NCBI GenBank assembly: GCA_964506645.1
Contig: CAZDML010000008.1
Coordinates: 1-36,381, forward strand
Origin: CAZDML01 sp964506645
GTDB taxonomy: Bacteria > Elusimicrobiota > Elusimicrobia > 2-01-FULL-59-12
Length of the DNA: 36,381 nucleotides
Direction: 5' to 3'
The notes below the pieces were generated by a model. It searched no databases and was not told where the DNA came from. It was given only the letters and a program-made list of their open reading frames with translations. This document shows, piece after piece, positions 15,534-23,835 of this stretch. Position 1 is the first letter of the stretch. Every line of letters starts with the position of its first letter. Made by a program: the position numbers and the translations under genes.

Positions 15534-16475
15534 ATGATCGAAGCACAATCCCTCGCAAAAAAATACGGTTCTACCCAGGCGCTCAAAGGCGTCTCGTTTG
15601 TGATTGCGCCCGGTGAAGTCGTCGGTCTTCTGGGCCCAAACGGCGCCGGGAAAACCACACTCCTTAAAATTTTAACGGGCTATCTGCCTCCCACCGAAGG
15701 ACAAGCGCAGGTTGCCGGGCTTAATGTGCTCGGGGACTCGCTGGCGGTTCGTCAGCGCATCGGCTATTTGCCGGAAACCAATCCTTTGTATGAAGACCTG
15801 GCAGTCTATGAATCTCTGGAATGGACGGCCAAGCTCCGCGGCATGGACGCCGCGGCCACTGCGAAAGCGCTTCGCCACGTCATCGGCGTCTGCGGTCTGC
15901 AGTCGGTAGTCGGCAAAGACATTGCACAGCTTTCCAAAGGCTACCGGCAGCGCGTCGGACTGGCCCAGGCCATTTTGCACGATCCGGAAATTCTCATTCT
16001 CGATGAACCGACCTCCGGTCTCGATCCCAACCAGCAAGCCGAAGTCCGGCAGCTCATCCAAACGCTGAAACAGAAAAAAACTGTTTTACTCTCCACGCAT
16101 GTTTTGTCCGAAGCCCAGTCGGCTTGTGACCGGGTGTTGATTATTCACCGGGGCGGGATCGTTGCCGATGGCACGCCCCAGGACCTGTCGCGTCAGTTCG
16201 GTGGCGGGCCTACGTTGACCGTGTCCTTGAAAGGCCCGGTGGATGCTGTGCGCGAAGCGCTATCGACGCTGGCGGGTGTGACGCGTGTGTCTGTCGAAAG
16301 CCGTGGTGTAGAAGCACGTGCCGTGCTCGCGCTTGAGCCCGGACAGGATGTGCGAGAAGCGATCAATGACGTCGCCCGGGCCAAAGGATGGCCGATTCTG
16401 CATATGGCGCAAGAGGCGGTTGCCTTGGAAGACATCTTCCGGCAGCTGACATTGCCTTCGGAAGTGAGCGCATGA
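15534..16475 (+). CDS. ABC transporter ATPase, GldA-like
   Basis: A 313-residue ATPase with Walker A GPNGAGKTT, signature LSKGYRQRVGLAQAIL, Walker B ILILDEPTSGLDPNQ and H-loop LSTHVLSEAQSAC. The LSKGYRQRVGLAQ signature and the following GldF/GldG-like genes place it with the GldA/NatA branch. A C-terminal domain of about 90 residues (GPTLTVSLKGPVDAVREALS) follows the nucleotide-binding domain. It overlaps the permease gene by four bases. In Bacteroidetes related genes support gliding, but similar four-gene clusters occur widely in non-gliding bacteria, and no other gliding gene is seen here. Confidence 0.92.
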   Translation: MIEAQSLAKKYGSTQALKGVSFVIAPGEVVGLLGPNGAGKTTLLKILTGYLPPTEGQAQVAGLNVLGDSLAVRQRIGYLPETNPLYEDLAVYESLEWTAKLRGMDAAATAKALRHVIGVCGLQSVVGKDIAQLSKGYRQRVGLAQAILHDPEILILDEPTSGLDPNQQAEVRQLIQTLKQKKTVLLSTHVLSEAQSACDRVLIIHRGGIVADGTPQDLSRQFGGGPTLTVSLKGPVDAVREALSTLAGVTRVSVESRGVEARAVLALEPGQDVREAINDVARAKGWPILHMAQEAVALEDIFRQLTLPSEVSA

Positions 16476-17185
16476 AACGGCCTCTCTTCACGCTGGCGCG
16501 CAAAGAGCTGACGATGCTGCTCGATTCGCCCACGACGTATGTCGTGTTTGTGTTGTTTCTGGCGCTTATGGGGTGGTTTTTTGTTTCACCACTCTTTGTC
16601 TCCGGCCAGAGCACACTCGATTCTTTCCTCCGGCCACTGCCTATTCTTTTTACTTTTTTAATTCCGGCGCTGAGCATGCGCGCCTTTGCCGAAGAACTCA
16701 AAGGAGGAACGATCGAGTATCTGTCGACCCTCCCGTTGAGAGATACGGACATTGTGCTCGGGAAATATCTGGCCCTGGTGGCGCTGCTCGTGTCCCTTCT
16801 GGCGCTGACGCTGGTCTATCCGCTGGTGCTTCTGCTCGTGGGGCGTCCCGATATCGGGCAGATGGTCGGTAGCTATGCGGCGGTGCTCTGTCTCGGGTCG
16901 TTTTTTGCCGCCATTGGGCTCTGGGCCACTTCCCTGACGCGCCAACAGGTCGTGGCGGTTATAATCAGTTTCTTTATTTGTTTCTGTTTGTATTTGACAG
17001 AGCGGATGTCGGAATTTTTTCCGGGATTTCTGGCGGACGTCCTGCGTTGGGCGGGCGTGATGTCCCACTTTGAAGCGATGGCGCGCGGCGTGGTCGATAC
17101 GCGCGATCTCTTGTACTGGGTGAGCGGAACGGTTTTGTTCCTGGCCGCCACCGTGAGCACGATTCATTCCCGACGATGGCGATAA
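16472..17185 (+). CDS. ABC-2 permease, GldF-like
   Basis: This 237-residue protein has six membrane helices. The start RPLFTLARKELTMLLDSPTTYVV is a classic GldF-type opening, followed by LIPALSMRAFAEELKGGTIEYLSTLPLRDTDIVLGKYLA, the conserved coupling segment. The end SHFEAMARGVVDTRDLLYWVSGTVLFL is also typical. ATGA overlaps the ATPase stop, and the next gene starts ten bases before its stop. It forms the membrane channel with the GldA-like ATPase, probably together with the GldG-like protein encoded next. Confidence 0.9.
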   Translation: MKRPLFTLARKELTMLLDSPTTYVVFVLFLALMGWFFVSPLFVSGQSTLDSFLRPLPILFTFLIPALSMRAFAEELKGGTIEYLSTLPLRDTDIVLGKYLALVALLVSLLALTLVYPLVLLLVGRPDIGQMVGSYAAVLCLGSFFAAIGLWATSLTRQQVVAVIISFFICFCLYLTERMSEFFPGFLADVLRWAGVMSHFEAMARGVVDTRDLLYWVSGTVLFLAATVSTIHSRRWR

Positions 17186-18708
17186 CCCTTCACGAACGCC
17201 GGCGCGAACTGTTTCTGACCAGCACGGTCGGCGTCCTGCTGCTGGCGGTCATTCTGCTCTGTGTGAACGCGCTGGGGTCATGGTTTTTCTTGCGCTGGGA
17301 CCTGACACGCAGCCGCGCGTATTCGCTGTCCCCGTCCAGCCGCTCGCTGGCGCGTTCGCTCGAAGACCCACTCCTGATCAAAGTCTATTTCACGCCCGAC
17401 CTGCCGTCGCCTTACAACGCCTATGGTCGCTACGTCAAAGATCTTCTCATGGAATACCGCACCGCCTCACACGGCCGCGTGCGCTTTGAAGTCGTGTCGC
17501 CGCTGCCGGCTGCCGTTTTCGAGCAGCAGGCCGAACAGGCCGGACTGTTCCCAATTCAATTCCAGGAAGTGGGGTCGGATCAATTTAAAGTGCGTCGGGG
17601 CTTTATGGGCCTGGTGTTTTATTACCGGGACAAGGTGGAAACGATCCCGATGATTCGAGGCGTCGAGTCGCTGGAATTCGATATCACCAGCCGTATCGTC
17701 AAACTTTCCCGCAAACAACGCAAAGTTCTGGCCATGACCACAGGCCACGGCGAACCGAATTGGCGCGGTGCCTCTCCTCAGTTGGCCAAAGACCTGGGCG
17801 ATCTTTACGAGATCCGCGATTGGGCATTGCCCGCATCCACGACTGCCATGATGCAGGCGGATGTTCTCATGGTTGCGGGTCCACAGTTCAAGTTGGACGC
17901 CGCTTCGCTCCGCAGTATCGATCACATGATGCAGAGCGGTGTTCCGACGCTCTTTTGTGTCGATGGGAAAAAAATGATGTTCCCTCAGTTTTACGCGACT
18001 CCGAGCGATGTGGGACTCGAGGGGCTGCTTAAAACCTACGGTGTTGAGCTGGGGACGGCGCTGGTGTATGACATGCAGAGTGAAACGGTGGCGATGACCC
18101 AGTCCATGAAAGGCATGACATTTACGACCAATGTGCAATACGCTTTTTTGCCCTCCGTCACCCACTTTGAAAAGGGCCACCCGGCGGTTCGTGGTTTAGA
18201 AGTCGTGGCCATGCCGTTTGTGACGCGGATCGATCCGGTGGTGCCGCTTCCGGCGGGTGTGCAGTTTGAACCGCTGTTCTACTCCAGCCCGCTCAGCTGG
18301 CTGACGCGTGATCCCATTTTTTCTGTGAATCCTTCGGCCGTCCCACGCCCGACAGACAAAGATCCCCACGGGCCTTTTACACTGGCGGCGGTGGTGCATT
18401 CCACCACCACGACGCTGGCGGTGCTAGGTACCTCCCAGATGCTCAATCCGCAAGTCCCGGGAACGCCGGGAGCGGCTTCCCTCATTGCTAATCTCCTCGC
18501 CTATTTGACCCACGATGATGTTCTCCTGGGTATTCGCGATAAAGGACAGATCGTCCGACCTCTCAAACCCGTGTCCCCCGTGAAGCGTGAGCTCGTGCGT
18601 TGGGGCTCTATGGCCGGCGCGCCGCTCGTGGCGGCAGCGATGGGGGTGTGGCGCTGGCGCAAACGCAACCGTTGGCGCACACGCATCGCCGCGGCCTTCG
18701 TTTCCTGA
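17176..18708 (+). CDS. GldG-like ABC auxiliary protein
   Basis: This 510-residue protein has an N-terminal helix (STVGVLLLAVILLCVNALGSWFF) and a long periplasmic region. The region begins with DLTRSRAYSLSPSSRSLARSL, the signature of the ABC_transp_aux (GldG/DUF4350-like) family, and contains VLAMTTGHGEPN and VDGKKMMF. A second helix lies near the C-terminus (MAGAPLVAAAMGVW) with a basic tail. It overlaps the permease gene by ten bases and ends one base before the DUF4340 gene. In this family the large extracytoplasmic domain probably receives or handles the substrate. No enzymatic residues are evident. Confidence 0.88.
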   Translation: MAITLHERRRELFLTSTVGVLLLAVILLCVNALGSWFFLRWDLTRSRAYSLSPSSRSLARSLEDPLLIKVYFTPDLPSPYNAYGRYVKDLLMEYRTASHGRVRFEVVSPLPAAVFEQQAEQAGLFPIQFQEVGSDQFKVRRGFMGLVFYYRDKVETIPMIRGVESLEFDITSRIVKLSRKQRKVLAMTTGHGEPNWRGASPQLAKDLGDLYEIRDWALPASTTAMMQADVLMVAGPQFKLDAASLRSIDHMMQSGVPTLFCVDGKKMMFPQFYATPSDVGLEGLLKTYGVELGTALVYDMQSETVAMTQSMKGMTFTTNVQYAFLPSVTHFEKGHPAVRGLEVVAMPFVTRIDPVVPLPAGVQFEPLFYSSPLSWLTRDPIFSVNPSAVPRPTDKDPHGPFTLAAVVHSTTTTLAVLGTSQMLNPQVPGTPGAASLIANLLAYLTHDDVLLGIRDKGQIVRPLKPVSPVKRELVRWGSMAGAPLVAAAMGVWRWRKRNRWRTRIAAAFVS

Positions 18709-18709
18709 T

Positions 18710-19615
18710 ATGCGGCTTTTAAAAGGACTGCTTGTGATCAGCGGCACGCTTTGTTTGGTGTCGATCGTCTATTGGGCCTGGCAACACCGCTGGAATCAGT
18801 ATCCGCTCCAAAAAGCAGTGGAACAGGCCGATAGCTGGAAGGTGCAGCGTGGGGGCCAGTCGCTGCAGTTTTTGCGGCAGGAGAAAACCTGGCTCGTGAG
18901 CGCTGGCGCCGACCGGTTCCCGGCCGATGCGGAGCATGTCTCCCAGGCCTTGGAGATGCTTAAAACGCTTAACGTGGAAAATGAAATTTCCGATAGGGCT
19001 GACCGCGCTGCGGAGTTCGAGGTGGATGCCGCCAGTGGAGTGCAGGTAGAATTTTTTAAAGGGCCGCAGCGTCTGGGCGGGCTTGTTCTGGGAAAACCGC
19101 TCGCAGGCATGGCGCAGGGATATGTTCGTTTTCCCGAGAAACCAAATGTTTTTCTGGCCAGCGGCATGGTGCGCGGATGGTTCGCCTCTCTTGCACTGAA
19201 GAACTGGCGCAGCCGCGTGCTTTGGGCGCTCAAAGACGACCCGATTGTCAGCATTCTCATTGAAACACCGACTTCGCGTACCTATCTACTCAAATCAAGT
19301 AATACCTGGACCTGCAACGGCCAGGCGGCCGACAAAGTTGCTTCTGATGCGCTGGCCAGCCGATTGTCCGTACTCACTGCCGATGAGCTGATCGATCTGC
19401 CGGCGCCTCCCGAAAGTAGTCTGGAGAAGCTGACCTTGGGCCATGTCATCGTGCAGACCCAATCGACGTCGTATGAACTGCGCATCGGTGCCCGGGATGC
19501 CAAATTTCAGCGCTCCCCGGCTGCGTCGACGCGCGACACGTATGCGGTGTGGCTGTACGATCCGACGGTTGAGGGGCTTTTAAAGCACCCTGCCGATTTT
19601 CTCTCCAAGCTGTAA
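18710..19615 (+). CDS. DUF4340 domain-containing protein
   Basis: This 301-residue membrane-anchored protein has one N-terminal helix and a periplasmic body with two repeated units. Each has the pattern 'strand-LxxQEKTWLV...DAxxVSQALEMLKTL' and later 'RTYLLKSSNTWTCNGQAADKVASDALASRLSVLTADELID', as in DUF4340 proteins, which accompany GldG-type genes. The phrase LALKNWRSRVLWAL is typical. The ATG at 18710 follows the GldG-like stop by one base. It completes the four-gene ABC cluster. The job is unknown, presumably scaffolding or cargo binding outside the membrane. Confidence 0.82.
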   Translation: MRLLKGLLVISGTLCLVSIVYWAWQHRWNQYPLQKAVEQADSWKVQRGGQSLQFLRQEKTWLVSAGADRFPADAEHVSQALEMLKTLNVENEISDRADRAAEFEVDAASGVQVEFFKGPQRLGGLVLGKPLAGMAQGYVRFPEKPNVFLASGMVRGWFASLALKNWRSRVLWALKDDPIVSILIETPTSRTYLLKSSNTWTCNGQAADKVASDALASRLSVLTADELIDLPAPPESSLEKLTLGHVIVQTQSTSYELRIGARDAKFQRSPAASTRDTYAVWLYDPTVEGLLKHPADFLSKL

Positions 19616-19622
19616 TTCCTCT

Positions 19623-20825
19623 ATGTCCGTCTTGAAAATTCGTGACTTTCGCTGGCTGCTGATGATTCGCTTTTTCACCACGCTGGGCTCCCAGATGCTG
19701 GGGGTCATCGTCAGCTGGCAGTTGTATCAGATGACGCACGATCCGTTGTCTCTGGGGTTGATTGGATTGTCCGAGGCGCTGGCATTCATTGCCAGCGCAT
19801 TGTGGGCTGGACACCTCGCGGACCGTTCGGAGAAAAAGCGTGTCATTCAAATCGGCCAAGCCCTGCTTTTGGGTATTACGGTGGGGCTGATGGCTTTAAC
19901 GTATTCCCGCAATCTTCGGACTTGGCCGGTATACGGGCTGATCGGGCTCTCGGGTGTGGCACGCAGTCTTTTGTGGACGTCGATGGTGCCGTTCGTAGAG
20001 TTGATCGTGCCGAAGGGAATTTTTCGGGAAGCGGCGGCATGGAATGCGACCGTCTGGGAAGTGGCGACGATTTCAGGCCCAGCGATTGGCGGGCTGGTGT
20101 ATGGTCTGCGCGGTCCGATGACGGCTTACGCGGGGGCGTTGTTTTGCCTGGGGCTAAGTTTTATGGCGGGGGTCGCCTTGCAGCCGCATCCGCCGGTCCC
20201 GGTCGACCCGCTGCTTCAGAAAGAGTCGGATTGGCGCTCTGGCATCCGTTTTGTTTTTTCCGAGCAGATTATTCTGGCGTCGCTTTCACTCGATATGTTT
20301 GCTGTTCTTTTTGGTGGGGCGATTGCGCTTCTACCGATTTTTGCCGAGCGCATGGGCGTGGGTCCGCAGGGCTACGGCTTGCTGCGTGCGGCGCCGAGTC
20401 TGGGCGCGGTCGTCATGGCGCTCTATCAACTCTGGCGACCCGTGTCAGGCCATCGCGGGCGTGCGCTCTTTTTGTGTGTGGCGCTCTTTGGAGTGAGCAT
20501 GATTGCGTTTGGACTCTCCACACACTTCTGGTTGTCGTTTGCGATTCTGGCGTTTAGCGGCTTGGTCGACAATGTCAGTGTTGTCACGCGTGCGAGCATT
20601 TTGCAGGCGCTGACGCCCGATCACATGCGTGGGCGCGTGTCGGCCGTGAACGGTATTTTTATTGGGTCGTCCAACGAAATTGGGGCCTTCGAATCGGGCC
20701 TGGCGGCCAAGCTGATGGGAACCGTGCCTTCTGTGATCTTTGGTGGGTGTATGACGCTGGTGACCGTCGCGATCGTCGCCTGGAAGGCGCCGAAGCTCCG
20801 CGCCCTGAAACACCTTCCGACTTAA
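19623..20825 (+). CDS. Major facilitator superfamily exporter (EntS/MFS_3-like)
   Basis: A 400-residue transporter with twelve hydrophobic helices. The opening FRWLLMIRFFTTLGSQMLGVIVSWQLYQMTHDPLSLGLIGLSEA and the A-motif-like loop GHLADRSEKKRVIQIG mark the MFS_3 group that includes the enterobactin exporter EntS. The second half repeats the pattern with LQALTPDHMRGRVSAVNGIFIGSSNEIGAFESG, highly typical of that group. It starts seven bases after the DUF4340 gene. The substrate is unknown; siderophore or drug export is possible. The -10 box of the tRNA gene begins just after its stop. Confidence 0.92.
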   Translation: MSVLKIRDFRWLLMIRFFTTLGSQMLGVIVSWQLYQMTHDPLSLGLIGLSEALAFIASALWAGHLADRSEKKRVIQIGQALLLGITVGLMALTYSRNLRTWPVYGLIGLSGVARSLLWTSMVPFVELIVPKGIFREAAAWNATVWEVATISGPAIGGLVYGLRGPMTAYAGALFCLGLSFMAGVALQPHPPVPVDPLLQKESDWRSGIRFVFSEQIILASLSLDMFAVLFGGAIALLPIFAERMGVGPQGYGLLRAAPSLGAVVMALYQLWRPVSGHRGRALFLCVALFGVSMIAFGLSTHFWLSFAILAFSGLVDNVSVVTRASILQALTPDHMRGRVSAVNGIFIGSSNEIGAFESGLAAKLMGTVPSVIFGGCMTLVTVAIVAWKAPKLRALKHLPT

Positions 20826-20826
20826 G

Positions 20827-20832
20827 TATAAT
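20827..20832 (+). promoter_or_regulatory. -10 box for tRNA-Leu
   Basis: A perfect TATAAT lies 11 bases upstream of the tRNA 5' end and two bases after the MFS stop codon. No good -35 box is visible inside the end of the MFS gene, so the box is suggestive rather than proven. Confidence 0.5.
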
Positions 20833-20843
20833 TCTCACGCTTT

Positions 20844-20928
20844 GGCCCTGTGGCGAAATGGCAGACGCACAAGACTTAAAATCTTGGGTCCGGCAACGGG
20901 CGTGTCGGTTCGAGTCCGACCAGGGCCA
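20844..20928 (+). tRNA. tRNA-Leu (UAA)
   Basis: A full cloverleaf can be drawn. The acceptor is GGCCCTG with CAGGGCC plus discriminator A. The D-arm region is GCGAAATGGCAGACGC. The anticodon stem is CAAGA/TCTTG with loop CTTAAAA (anticodon TAA at 20877-20879). A long variable arm typical of class II tRNAs follows, and the T-arm is GTCGG-TTCGAGT-CCGAC. The long variable arm and anticodon identify leucine. The 3' CCA is not encoded, so it must be added by a nucleotidyltransferase. Confidence 0.97.
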
Positions 20929-20942
20929 GTTTTATTGTTCTT

Positions 20943-21242
20943 TTAGAATTTGTAGTTTACGGCGGCAATGACGCGGACTTGGCCGTTATAGACATTGACG
21001 ATAGGCTGGAATTCGGTGTTAGAGGGGACTGTGGTCAGGGCGTGGCCGCTGAACGAGCGAATCCATCGGAAGACTTTCGCCGGTGTAATGGCCTGATCTG
21101 CAGTCGATTCCTGGCGGAGCGATTCTTCGAGCCCGCGATCCCGGTGCAGAAGAACTTCATTGGACGTGAGCGCTCCGAAGGCTGGGGCAATCAGCAGGCT
21201 GATGAGGGAGACACCACCGAGGCATCGGGCCAGGTTTTGCAT
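20943..21242 (-). CDS. Small secreted protein of unknown function
   Basis: This 99-residue product has a good signal peptide (GGVSLISLLIAPAFG, cleavage near FGA-LTS). A mature part of about 75 residues has no cysteine and ends in the aromatic tail VNYKF. AGAGG precedes the ATG. It lies convergent to tRNA-Leu. The tail could suit outer-membrane targeting, but the protein is too short for a barrel. No family recognised. Confidence 0.55.
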   Translation of the reverse strand: MQNLARCLGGVSLISLLIAPAFGALTSNEVLLHRDRGLEESLRQESTADQAITPAKVFRWIRSFSGHALTTVPSNTEFQPIVNVYNGQVRVIAAVNYKF

Positions 21243-21373
21243 AAGCCTCTATACCCCCAGTGGTCTCGAAAGTCAATCATTGATTCATACAAAAACAATC
21301 AATTTTATAAACAAGCCTATAAATAGAATCGATTATGTATTGTCAGATCTGTTAATGTATTAAGGAGTGTAAA

Positions 21374-21643
21374 TTGACGACCCTGGGAATCATCGCTGGT
21401 TTTCTTTTGCCGCTGTTTAATATCCCGCTTATCGTTCGGATCATCCAACGACGCTCTTCAGCCGATATCAGCTTGGTATGGACGATCGGAGTGTGGCTGT
21501 GCATTGTGGGCATGCTACCGGGGAGTCTTGTTTCGACAGATCCGATGTTGAAGGTTCTGGAAGTGATGAGTGTGATCTTTTTTTCCGGTGTGTTGGCCGC
21601 GGTATTGTATTTCCACCCAGCCGTTCGCAAAAAGAAGGACTAA
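21374..21643 (+). CDS. PQ-loop / SemiSWEET-like small transporter
   Basis: The 89-residue protein has three hydrophobic helices in the SemiSWEET arrangement. Helix one carries the proline (LLPLFNIPLIVRIIQRRSSADISLVW), which corresponds to the PQ-loop motif 'P-x-x-x-R-x-x-x-x-x-S-x-x-x-S'. Helix two is WTIGVWLCIVGMLPG and helix three EVMSVIFFSGVLAAVLYF. SemiSWEETs are half-transporters that dimerise to carry sugars. The start codon is TTG; it is chosen because AAGGAG lies six bases upstream and no ATG fits. The substrate is not determinable. Confidence 0.7.
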   Translation: MTTLGIIAGFLLPLFNIPLIVRIIQRRSSADISLVWTIGVWLCIVGMLPGSLVSTDPMLKVLEVMSVIFFSGVLAAVLYFHPAVRKKKD

Positions 21644-21644
21644 G

Positions 21645-22316
21645 TTATTTTTTTAGTGCCGGCCAGAGCGGCACGAGCGATTTAGCCAGAGATGACGTAA
21701 TACCTGCCATGGCCGATTGATTGTCGTACCCCTCGTAGCTCATATGTCCTGACCATAAAATTGATCCCGTCTCCACATCCACCATCCGTGTAATCAGCGC
21801 ACTCTGCGCGGCCGACGTCACGACCTGCGAATTCGGCAGTCCTGCTGCCGGTCCTCCCGAGTACACCTGAGCGCTGCCGACCGAGGTGATGGTGTGTCTC
21901 CCGCCGTGACGGCCGGTGGTCACGAGATAGCTTTGGCTGGGGGTGTTGGATGTGACGGTCCCTAGGAAAATGGCATCGACACCGAGCAAGCGGCCGACTT
22001 TTTTAATGGTGGTGGGATCGAGTGTTTGTTGGGAAGCGAGATTTTGTTCCTGCAAAAGGGCGTCCAGCCGTTGACGTTCGACCACATCGGCGCCATGCTT
22101 GAGCAAATCTTGCGTCAAGAGATCAGCGGCCGCATCGCCCGAAGGTCCGCTAAACGTTGCGACGGCTACGCGGTGGATGCGACTGAAATCTGCGCGAGAG
22201 TTTACCGCAATGTCAGGGGTGGCACATCCAGAAAGAATCGCAAGGAGCAATAAGAAACGTGCAATGTGTACTCCCATTGCCCATCGCTCGTTGCGCAGTG
22301 CGCCTTTTTTCTTCAT
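21645..22316 (-). CDS. CsgG-like outer-membrane lipoprotein
   Basis: This 223-residue lipoprotein has a hydrophobic signal and lipobox LLAILSGC. The mature domain shows the CsgG/TolB-N-type pattern: HRVAVATFSG, then GDAAADLLTQDLLKHGADVVERQRLDALLQEQNLASQQTLDPTTIKKVGRLLGVDAIFLGTVT, and the late VDVETGSILWSGHMSYEG. This fold is shared by curli secretion lipoproteins and by many lipoproteins of unknown role. The ATG overlaps the stop of the TPR gene (ATGA); ATG at 22277 would give a shorter signal. It is the last gene of a four-gene envelope operon. No curli subunit gene is present. Confidence 0.8.
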   Translation of the reverse strand: MKKKGALRNERWAMGVHIARFLLLLAILSGCATPDIAVNSRADFSRIHRVAVATFSGPSGDAAADLLTQDLLKHGADVVERQRLDALLQEQNLASQQTLDPTTIKKVGRLLGVDAIFLGTVTSNTPSQSYLVTTGRHGGRHTITSVGSAQVYSGGPAAGLPNSQVVTSAAQSALITRMVDVETGSILWSGHMSYEGYDNQSAMAGITSSLAKSLVPLWPALKK

Positions 22317-22600
22317 TGGCTTAAGTGGTGAATATGCTTTTGTCCGATTTCTCGTTTGGCGGGATCGGTTTCTTCGTCAACGTAGCGCTTCCAGAAATCG
22401 AGCGCAGCGCGCCGCTGTTGTTTCTTTTCATAGATGAGCGCCAGCATGAACAACGCGTCACGGTCATGCGGGTCGGCCGCGAGGGCTTTTTCGAAACGGC
22501 TTTGGGTTTGCTCCATGTCCAAATCCGACGACGCCGCCTTGGAGGAAGCAGGGGCAGACAGCGTCAGAAGGACCAGCAACGTCAGGGAGGATCGGTTCAT
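22313..22600 (-). CDS. Secreted TPR-type protein
   Basis: A 95-residue protein with a signal peptide (LTLLVLLTLSAPASSKA) and one to two tetratricopeptide-like helix pairs: MEQTQSRFEKALAADPHDRDALFMLALIYEKKQQRRAALDFWKRYVDEETD. Such periplasmic TPR proteins act as adaptors. Both ends overlap neighbouring genes by four bases, so it is made together with the Spy-like and CsgG-like proteins. Confidence 0.75.
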   Translation of the reverse strand: MNRSSLTLLVLLTLSAPASSKAASSDLDMEQTQSRFEKALAADPHDRDALFMLALIYEKKQQRRAALDFWKRYVDEETDPAKREIGQKHIHHLSQ

Positions 22601-23064
22601 CTTTCTCCGGGTTCGCCCATGCGGCCTTTCATGCGATGCTCACGGCGCTCTTGATGCATCTGGTCCATTTTGGCTTCCTGGGTTGGTGTGAGAAGATCTT
22701 CGCGCTGTTTGCGGAATGTCTGGCGCTGTTCCGTCATGGCTTTGCGGTTGGCTTTCATCTCCTCAAGAGTGGCTTTGATTTCACTCTCGGAGGCTTTGCT
22801 CTTAAGTTGCTCATCACGTTTTTGGCGCAGGGCCCGTTCTTTCTCCATGAAAGGCTTCAGGGCATCTCTTTCCGCCTCGTGGATAGCTTTCAGTTTTACG
22901 GCTTGATTGTTGCTCAAGCCGAGTTCCTTTTTCATCCGCTCGCCTTTGTGGGCATGTGCCTTGGATTCCGTCTCGGTGGGAGTCATGTCGTTGGCCCACA
23001 GCGTGATGGACGGAGTTGCGGCGAGTAGCCCGCCCAGAATCAAATACGACCCATACTTGTTCAT
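22597..23064 (-). CDS. Spy/CpxP-family periplasmic protein (LTxxQ motif)
   Basis: This 155-residue protein has a signal peptide (YLILGGLLAATPSITLWA-ND) and an all-helical, strongly charged body. It contains two LTxxQ-type motifs, LGLSNNQAVKLKAI near the start and DLLTPTQEAKMDQM near the end, as in Spy, CpxP and metal-resistance sensors. Spy is a periplasmic chaperone and CpxP an envelope-stress modulator. The ATG at 23064 has AGGAGA seven bases upstream; the longer open frame beyond it is not supported. The stop overlaps the TPR gene. Confidence 0.82.
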   Translation of the reverse strand: MNKYGSYLILGGLLAATPSITLWANDMTPTETESKAHAHKGERMKKELGLSNNQAVKLKAIHEAERDALKPFMEKERALRQKRDEQLKSKASESEIKATLEEMKANRKAMTEQRQTFRKQREDLLTPTQEAKMDQMHQERREHRMKGRMGEPGER

Positions 23065-23077
23065 AAGATCTCCTATT

Positions 23078-23383
23078 TTAAGCTTTCGGTGGACGCGGCA
23101 TGCCGCGTTCGGGTTTGGTGTAGTACGTGACGGCCAGGGCCGCCAGTCCCAGCACGCCGACCACGGCATTGATCAAGCAGGCCAATGGTTTTTCGGAGGT
23201 GCCGAAGCCCGTCATCGCGACAAACGAGGCAACGGTCCAGATAACGAGAATCGCAATTGACAGACGCAGGCGGTTTTTAAAAGCAATGTCTTCCGGCCAC
23301 AGCAGGATGATGAGCAGACTGCCTAGGGTAAAGGCGGGAAGCAGGCTGTAGAGATCAACAATCAACATACAGCTTTTTACCAT
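23078..23383 (-). CDS. Small membrane protein, three helices, unknown function
   Basis: The product of about 101 residues has three hydrophobic segments (LLPAFTLGSLLIILLW, SIAILVIWTVASFVAMTGF, LINAVVGVLGLAALAVTYY) and a basic tail ending RPPKA. The start is unclear: ATG at 23383 or 23368, neither with a good ribosome-binding site. It lies 13 bases upstream of the Spy-like gene on the same strand and may lead that operon. It diverges from the lipoprotein gene at 23460. No family recognised. Confidence 0.6.
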   Translation of the reverse strand: MVKSCMLIVDLYSLLPAFTLGSLLIILLWPEDIAFKNRLRLSIAILVIWTVASFVAMTGFGTSEKPLACLINAVVGVLGLAALAVTYYTKPERGMPRPPKA

Positions 23384-23459
23384 GAACAGCGCCAAACTTC
23401 AACGGGGATGGAAATATTTATTATGCTTTCGACGGAGCGTTCCTGAGGGAGGAGAATCC

Positions 23460-23804
23460 ATGATGAAAAAGCGATGGGGTGTTCTTGTTGTCGGCGTCTT
23501 GTTAACAGGCTGTGCGGCGGAGATGATGGAAAAGCACGGTGACACAATTCAACTTTTTAAGACCGGCCAGGAAAAGCCTGGCCGTGGCGGGGTCGTGCGG
23601 TATTTAAACGGGGGGCTCGCCGCCTGGCGCAACGCCCGCAGGGCCAACGCGGAAAAGCAGATGCAGGCGTTTTGCAAAGGACTGTATCACATTACGGCCG
23701 AAGGGCCTCGCAGCAAGTTTGGGGCTTCCATGCCGATCGGGGCGAGCGTTTCGGTAGAAGTCGACCAATACACCTACGTCGCTTTTGAATGCGATAAGTC
23801 GTAG
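23460..23804 (+). CDS. Small lipoprotein of unknown function
   Basis: A 114-residue lipoprotein. A basic start (MMKKRWG) is followed by VLVVGVLLTGC, an excellent lipobox. The mature part is mildly basic with a helical centre (NGGLAAWRNARRANAEKQMQAFCKG) and a strand-rich end (ASVSVEVDQYTYVAFEC). GGGAGGAG before the ATG fixes the start. It stands 31 bases before the radical SAM gene. No motif reveals its role. Confidence 0.72.
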   Translation: MMKKRWGVLVVGVLLTGCAAEMMEKHGDTIQLFKTGQEKPGRGGVVRYLNGGLAAWRNARRANAEKQMQAFCKGLYHITAEGPRSKFGASMPIGASVSVEVDQYTYVAFECDKS

Positions 23805-23835
23805 AGCATGCGCGCTGGCCGTGCGATAATAGGGC

